A stretch of DNA of 64,000 nucleotides from positions 17,980,001 through 18,044,000 of the forward strand of contig OX579637.1 in NCBI GenBank assembly GCA_951230915.1, in the 5' to 3' direction. The notes beneath the pieces are model-generated. The model was not told the origin of the DNA and searched no databases. It saw nothing but the letters and a program-made list of their open reading frames with translations. Shown here piece after piece: positions 59,636 through 64,000 of this stretch; within the stretch, counting starts at the first letter, position 1, and every line of letters begins with the position of its first letter. The translations under genes and the position numbers were made by a program. This DNA comes from Antitrichia curtipendula (lineage: Eukaryota; Streptophyta; Bryopsida; Hypnales; Leucodontaceae).

Positions 59636-61023
59636 ATGATGCCGAGATCGAAGAAGGTTGCAAAGGACAAAAGGTTGGTGCATGACATTGAGTTGAGTAG
59701 AGACATTCCCTCCCATGCTTGCAAAGCATTTCTCATTGAGTGCATTGTCAAATTTTATGAGTTGAAAACCACTGTGTTGCTCAATATCAAATGTGTGAGG
59801 TATCAGTAAGAGTGCCTAGAGAAATTCAAGGGAAATATGGCATAGAAGTTCACGGATGCCTTAAACACACCTCAGTGGATCCATGAAATGGAGAAGAAAG
59901 GCTTCCAACAATTTTTGAAGAACATGGTACAAGATGCATTGTAGAGTGCAAAGGAGATTTTAGAAAAGTATAGGAGGGAACACCGTGCAGATGATGGCAC
60001 TTTTGAACATGTCATTCTAAGAGCAAACTTATTTGTTCGCCGATGGGCTTCGTTTGTGAAGAGACGGAACAAGCAAAGTTCAATAGATTGATGGAGTAGC
60101 GATGAGGAAATTGTGGTGTTGCAACGTGGGCGATGACATCTCTTAGCGCTTTCAAAAATAGCAAGGGTGATTTTGCAAGACGACAAAATCTTGAAGGGTG
60201 GATATGCAACAATTTGGAGGGTCCAAATTGAAGAATGTCATGAAATATCTGCATTTTAGGAGTTTGCAGCAAAGGCATCTCATCAACAACACCTACAACC
60301 TCAACTCGCAAGGTTGGAACACCAAAACAAGTCAATGACAGTGAGAATTCTACATAATGGAGCTATACGATTTTCTGCAATGAACAACAAAGGATACTCG
60401 TACTGGTGGAATGGCGGAACACTAAGACAAATGATAAAAATGAATAAGGATTATCCAGATAACATTGTCATTTAGTTGGCTAATTCTCGACCAATGCCGG
60501 AAGAGGTGACTAAAGCTTTTTCTCTTGGTGACTGGAGAGAAAAGCGCACAGAGCTTGCATGGGCATTGGTGCACCTCATCAGTGCAGTGCACAGTGCTAA
60601 ACATTTGTACAATGATCTTTCTCCAGACAACATCATGTTTCACTTCCCCGAGGATGATTCACGTGTTTACATTGGAGTTTAGGTGATTAGGGCATGACTA
60701 CTTTACGTAATGAACCAATAAAGTTCTTGTACAAGTTCATCTCTCAGATTGAGACTTTGAAGAATAGGTGGTGGGTGGACCCTTCTATTGTATATATGTA
60801 TAGAAGAGATGCAGATGTGCAAACAATACCGTATTTATCACGTAAATTGGAGGAATATGCGGCTAGTCGAATAGCTCAGAAAATCAATGATTGTTGCATG
60901 TCGATGGCCTATGTAAACTTGCATCAAGAAAATGAAGGACATACGAGGTTCAGCCATGCAAAATTGGCAAGGGTGTTTCACCTTTATTTAAAGCACCTTT
61001 ATGATTCGGTGATCAATTCTTGA
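59636..61023 (+). pseudogene. Kinase-like gene, copy 2
   Basis: The frame starts at 59636 (MMPRSKKVAKDKRLVHDIEL). A helical N-terminal domain is followed by a glycine-rich loop region, KGGYATIWRVQ near 60195. SYWWNGGTL near 60400 keeps the Trp pair lost in copy 1. The catalytic loop YNDLSPDNIMFHF at 60608-60646 keeps Asp and Asn in D-x4-N spacing, with Tyr-Asn in place of His-Arg. One base is gained or lost near 60680, after which Asp-stop-Gly-Met stands in the DFG position. A C-terminal part with RWWVDPSIVYMYRR runs to 61023. At least five stops or frameshifts are present. The two copies share the whole architecture, so this is a defined repeat-borne gene family and not two independent kinase captures. 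Confidence 0.8.
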
Positions 61024-61592
61024 GGTAGCTTGTTCGAAATCATCCACCGGTTTACCAATAATTACAACTGGCCTATTCTGGATGAACACTTCCGACACTC
61101 ATATTAGTCTCTATGATGTAAGTGGATTACATAGAACTATAGAAGTATTAGATAAATGTAAAGGCAAGTACGTAAATTAATATGATTGTGTGCTAACTAT
61201 TTAGTATATATATGCACCATCAATGTATGCCAATATATGCGCACCCTTATAGTTGTTATAAAGTTTTGAAATGTTTGTATGTTTCAAAACTTCCAATGTC
61301 TAATGTCTATCATCTATTTATGCATTCACCATATGTTTTGCTTGGAATCCTTGGATGAGAAGTACAATGCAACAATTTTTGTTGATGGATGTTTGGTTGG
61401 CATGGCATGGTTGTATACAAAATTGTATGATTGATGTTGTATGCATATAATTACAATAGAATTCAATTGGACATTAATATATTCATATTGAAAAACAATG
61501 CAGTTGATACTTGAACGATACTACTAAGATGATACCAAATACCAACCTACAAATATATTCTAATACAATATATTTATGTATATCAAAGTGTG
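61024..61592. other. AT-rich spacer between convergent genes
   Basis: The DNA is AT-rich with several ATGTATATAT-type words. No gene was recognised. It separates the 3' ends of the kinase-like gene and the minus-strand gene that follows. Confidence 0.45.
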
Positions 61593-62812
61593 TCAATATG
61601 TGAATGCTATTTGCCGAGATGTTGATATTGTTGTACTATGGTTGTTACACTCCATATCCCATGGCAAAAGATTCCAAGGCCCACTTGATTGTGAGACGAC
61701 CATTAAAATAGTTTTGCCTATTTCACTCAAAATCTGAATGGATTTCATCTCTGCAACTTGGTCCTGTCCAACCAGACCCATAAATGTTGAGATATTGTCC
61801 TCTGCCTCAATTGTCTCCGTAGTTGCTTAGTGCAACTTCTTGACTGGGATTTTCACAGTAAGGACCTCAAAAAGTTGAAAGAGGAAATGCATCACTATGC
61901 TAAGACCCTCTTTACCTTGGATCGCCATGACAAGAGCCTACGTGGCGCTCATATGAACCATCCGTAGTAGATCCGAGATAGTGTTGGAAGCTTCTTTGGC
62001 TAGAATCAAAATTGTGTGTGATTCCACGGCTTCCTTCTCTATTGTAATTGGGACCTTGGGGGTCCTTACCGTAGTGCAAAATCCTTCGGCTATTTTGTGA
62101 GCCATATGTACTATGGTCATGTTGGTAGGACCTCGTACTATTGACCATGATCTTCCATGCTTCTATGCATAGCTTCTTGCATTTGTTGATTGAACTCAAT
62201 GTCTTTCCAAGCTTCTTGACGCTCATGCCTTTCTCTAAATGTCACGGATGTTAGAATGTTTGGTACATAATTGTTTTCCGACCATTCATCCTCAGCATCC
62301 GGCAATACTAGTGGCGAATATCCAAACTGCCCTTGATTGGACCACATTTGCATATAATCGCTTGGTTGAGTCCAACTCATATAAATAACTATGTTAGTGC
62401 AATTCATATGGTCAACATTTTTATTGTAAATGGAGCACCAATCTACATCTTTGTGGAGTACAATCTCCATCCAAACCATGGCCATGTTGGAATAATTCAT
62501 GACATTTGGCTTGGAGGCACGTAAGTGAACCCACCGCGTTACTTCTTCGTATTGGTGAGCAAATTGTTTGCTCTCGCATGTGGAAATTTGTCCTTTTTAG
62601 CGTCAAGTTTGCACGTTTGCCCATTCTTGTGACCACATTTTGGAGAGGTGCATCATTTTGACTTACTTTTTGCACATTGTGTAGTCCCAAACCTTCTTGG
62701 GCTCTTATTCCCATCTAGGTTTAGCTACATACATTAGGTTTGCCCAATCTTTTTAGTTCATGTCCTGGAATCTACTTTTCTTACTCAACTTTGATCTTTT
62801 ATCGCGAGGCAT
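61593..62812 (-). pseudogene. Unrecognised gene converging on kinase copy 2
   Basis: The frame starts near 62812 (MPRDKRSKLSKKSRFQDMN) with a basic N-terminus. It contains KDWANLMYVAKPRW and MCKK...MMHLSKMWSQEWANV with several TAG stops at Trp-like positions. A Gln/Glu-rich middle (HERQEAWKDIEFNQQMQEAM, near 62170-62230) and a C-terminal segment (PITIEKEAVESHTILILAKE) follow. I do not recognise the family. The arrangement of kinase gene and second gene facing each other between repeat clusters matches the 20-23 kb unit, but its partner gene there is not visibly similar. Confidence 0.4.
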
Positions 62813-63124
62813 TGTGACCTTGATTAAAATGAAATGAATTGATGACAAAGCTCACATGAATTTTTGGAACAACTAAACAAAATGCCTCACAATTAAAATG
62901 AAAGGGGATGATGTTGTCAACAAGGTCTTCAAAACCAAATAATTACCAAAATAATTAAAGCAATTTAGTATCTGAGCACAATCGTTTGCACACCAAAGCA
63001 AAAGGGGCACGTAGAGCCACACATTAGCACTGGATCACCCACTTTGCAAGGAAAACAATTGTGAGGAAGTGAGCCTTCCGACACGCCATTTATAAAGTCT
63101 GATGGTGGACCAAACAATGTAGAC
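62813..63124. other. Spacer
   Basis: Short AT-rich DNA upstream of the minus-strand gene. Nothing specific was seen. Confidence 0.4.
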
Positions 63125-63430
63125 GCATATGCCCAAATCAGACGGCACAGAGTTGGATGGGCAGATCATGAGGATAGAAATCGATATTTGCTGGTTTGCA
63201 CAACCACCATTGAGGTGCGATCACACCAACAGACAGAGCAAGCAAACGAGAGCGCAAACGATCAGTTGGACGCTTGGTCGATCTTCAACCCCCCCCCCCC
63301 GACACCTCAACGGCCCGTCTACTCGACCTCCGTCCGACCGTCCACTAGACAGTAGAAATTCAAAACTGGATACGTTCAAGGGTCATCACCTACGTCTGCG
63401 GGACACCCGGACGTACGGACATCCTGTCAA
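63125..63430. repeat. GC-rich cluster with GGAC/GTCCG words and a C run
   Basis: Repeated GTTGGAC, GTCCGACC, CGGAC and CAGAC words and a run of 13 C residues at about 63288-63300 form a GC-rich island. Its position upstream of the minus-strand gene mirrors the cluster at 59034-59318 on the other side of the kinase unit. Confidence 0.5.
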
Positions 63431-63503
63431 CCTTGGATGATAGGCTTCAATTTATATGTATTAGAGACTATATTGATAATAAACATAGAAGTGGAAAATT
63501 CTA

Positions 63504-63911
63504 TTTTTAATCCAAAGATAAATTATTAGAACTATAAGTAATTAATGTATTAAGCATTCTATCATTGTGCCATAGTAGACACTCTAATGACTTAGGTAAC
63601 TTTATCTTTGCATTGAAGATAAGTGAAAAAATCATTTGTATGAAGACATGCCAAAGATTTGTAGTGTTTATAGATGACAATGAAATTAATGTGTGGCACA
63701 ATTCCTATTTACTATGGATCATGTACAAGAAGATTTTATCTTTGAGTCAAAGATAAACTAAAATGTTGTACAAGTAGAAATGTCATTAATCCCATAACTT
63801 ACTGATTTTTGCAATGGTAATTATCAATGGAATAAATGAATAAAATTTATCTTCAACTCAAAGATAAATAGGATACGGTTTGTAGGTTCAAGTTATCCTC
63901 AACTTGCAAGA
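63504..63911. repeat. GACTC-centred palindromes at the window end
   Basis: A perfect 23-bp palindrome lies at 63735-63757; its core is TATCTTTGAGTCAAAGATA (63737-63755). Close relatives lie at 63846-63868 and 63601-63623, a half-copy at 63504-63522 and a weak one at 63893-63911. The core differs by one change per arm from the TATCCTTGACTCAAGGATA sites in gene copy A. The surrounding DNA is AT-rich and the element they belong to would lie beyond the window. Confidence 0.75.
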
Positions 63912-64000
63912 ACGACCGAACGTTTTTGGTAGCATTTTGCCCAAAAAATTCAACTTCTTTGCTCAATAATATGAATACGATTACTATGAAAGCTGAACAA

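Noticed and set aside
63288..63300. Run of 13 C residues as a biological signal
   Set aside because: A single homopolymer of this kind is most easily explained by slippage or sequencing uncertainty.
1..64000. CRISPR arrays, rRNA or tRNA genes
   Set aside because: No regularly spaced identical repeats with unique spacers, no rRNA-like tracts and no recognisable tRNA cloverleaf were noticed by eye. A tRNA scan was not possible.

Overview
This window looks like non-genic, repeat-dominated nuclear DNA of a land plant. The base composition is AT-rich, a decayed Ty1/copia pol is of plant type, and the other coding remnants resemble plant class II transposon genes. Weak family impressions suggest a seed-free plant or gymnosperm rather than a crop angiosperm, but this was not tested. 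I found no clearly intact host gene, rRNA, tRNA or CRISPR array. Almost every recognisable coding stretch carries in-frame stops. Many are TAG where tryptophan (TGG) is expected, as methyl-cytosine decay would produce.

Layout: 1-5.4 kb is AT-rich with nothing recognised. 5.4-9.1 kb is a copia pol remnant with a small inverted-repeat element inside it and a probable 3' LTR. 10.4-13.4 kb is copy 1 of a putative transposase resembling the DUF7869 type, split by a 1.45-kb foreign insertion. 14.3-15.15 kb is an FCP1/NIF-like (HAD) phosphatase remnant. 15.5-19.7 kb is copy A of a large gene with a ParB/sulfiredoxin-like NGQHS motif and, further on, a possible DNA-methyltransferase motif. 19.9-23.1 kb is a two-gene unit, an unknown gene facing a kinase-like gene, with ~25-bp repeat clusters at both ends. 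24.2-27.7 kb is a hAT (DUF659) remnant, also with GC-richer repeats at both sides. 28.0-45.1 kb may be one large element: DUF7869-like copy 2 runs left and NGQHS gene copy B runs right, with 19-bp palindromes in the flanks and introns and related terminal-like sequences near both ends. 45.2-46.5 kb is a RING-finger gene remnant. 46.6-50.5 kb is repeat-rich spacer. 50.6-55.4 kb holds two coiled-coil, gag-like ORFs. 56.4-63.4 kb holds another gene remnant with a small palindromic element and a second kinase-like unit. The last 500 bases carry another palindrome cluster.

The most interesting signal is the coupling of two things: a eukaryotic gene family with a ParB/Srx-like motif, and a family of 19-bp palindromes sharing a central GACTC. 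The palindromes sit in the non-coding parts of both gene copies, upstream of the partner transposase, and inside a short element elsewhere in the window. This suggests a large, probably undescribed DNA transposon family with its own binding sites. That conclusion is inference. The motifs and positions are read directly from the sequence.
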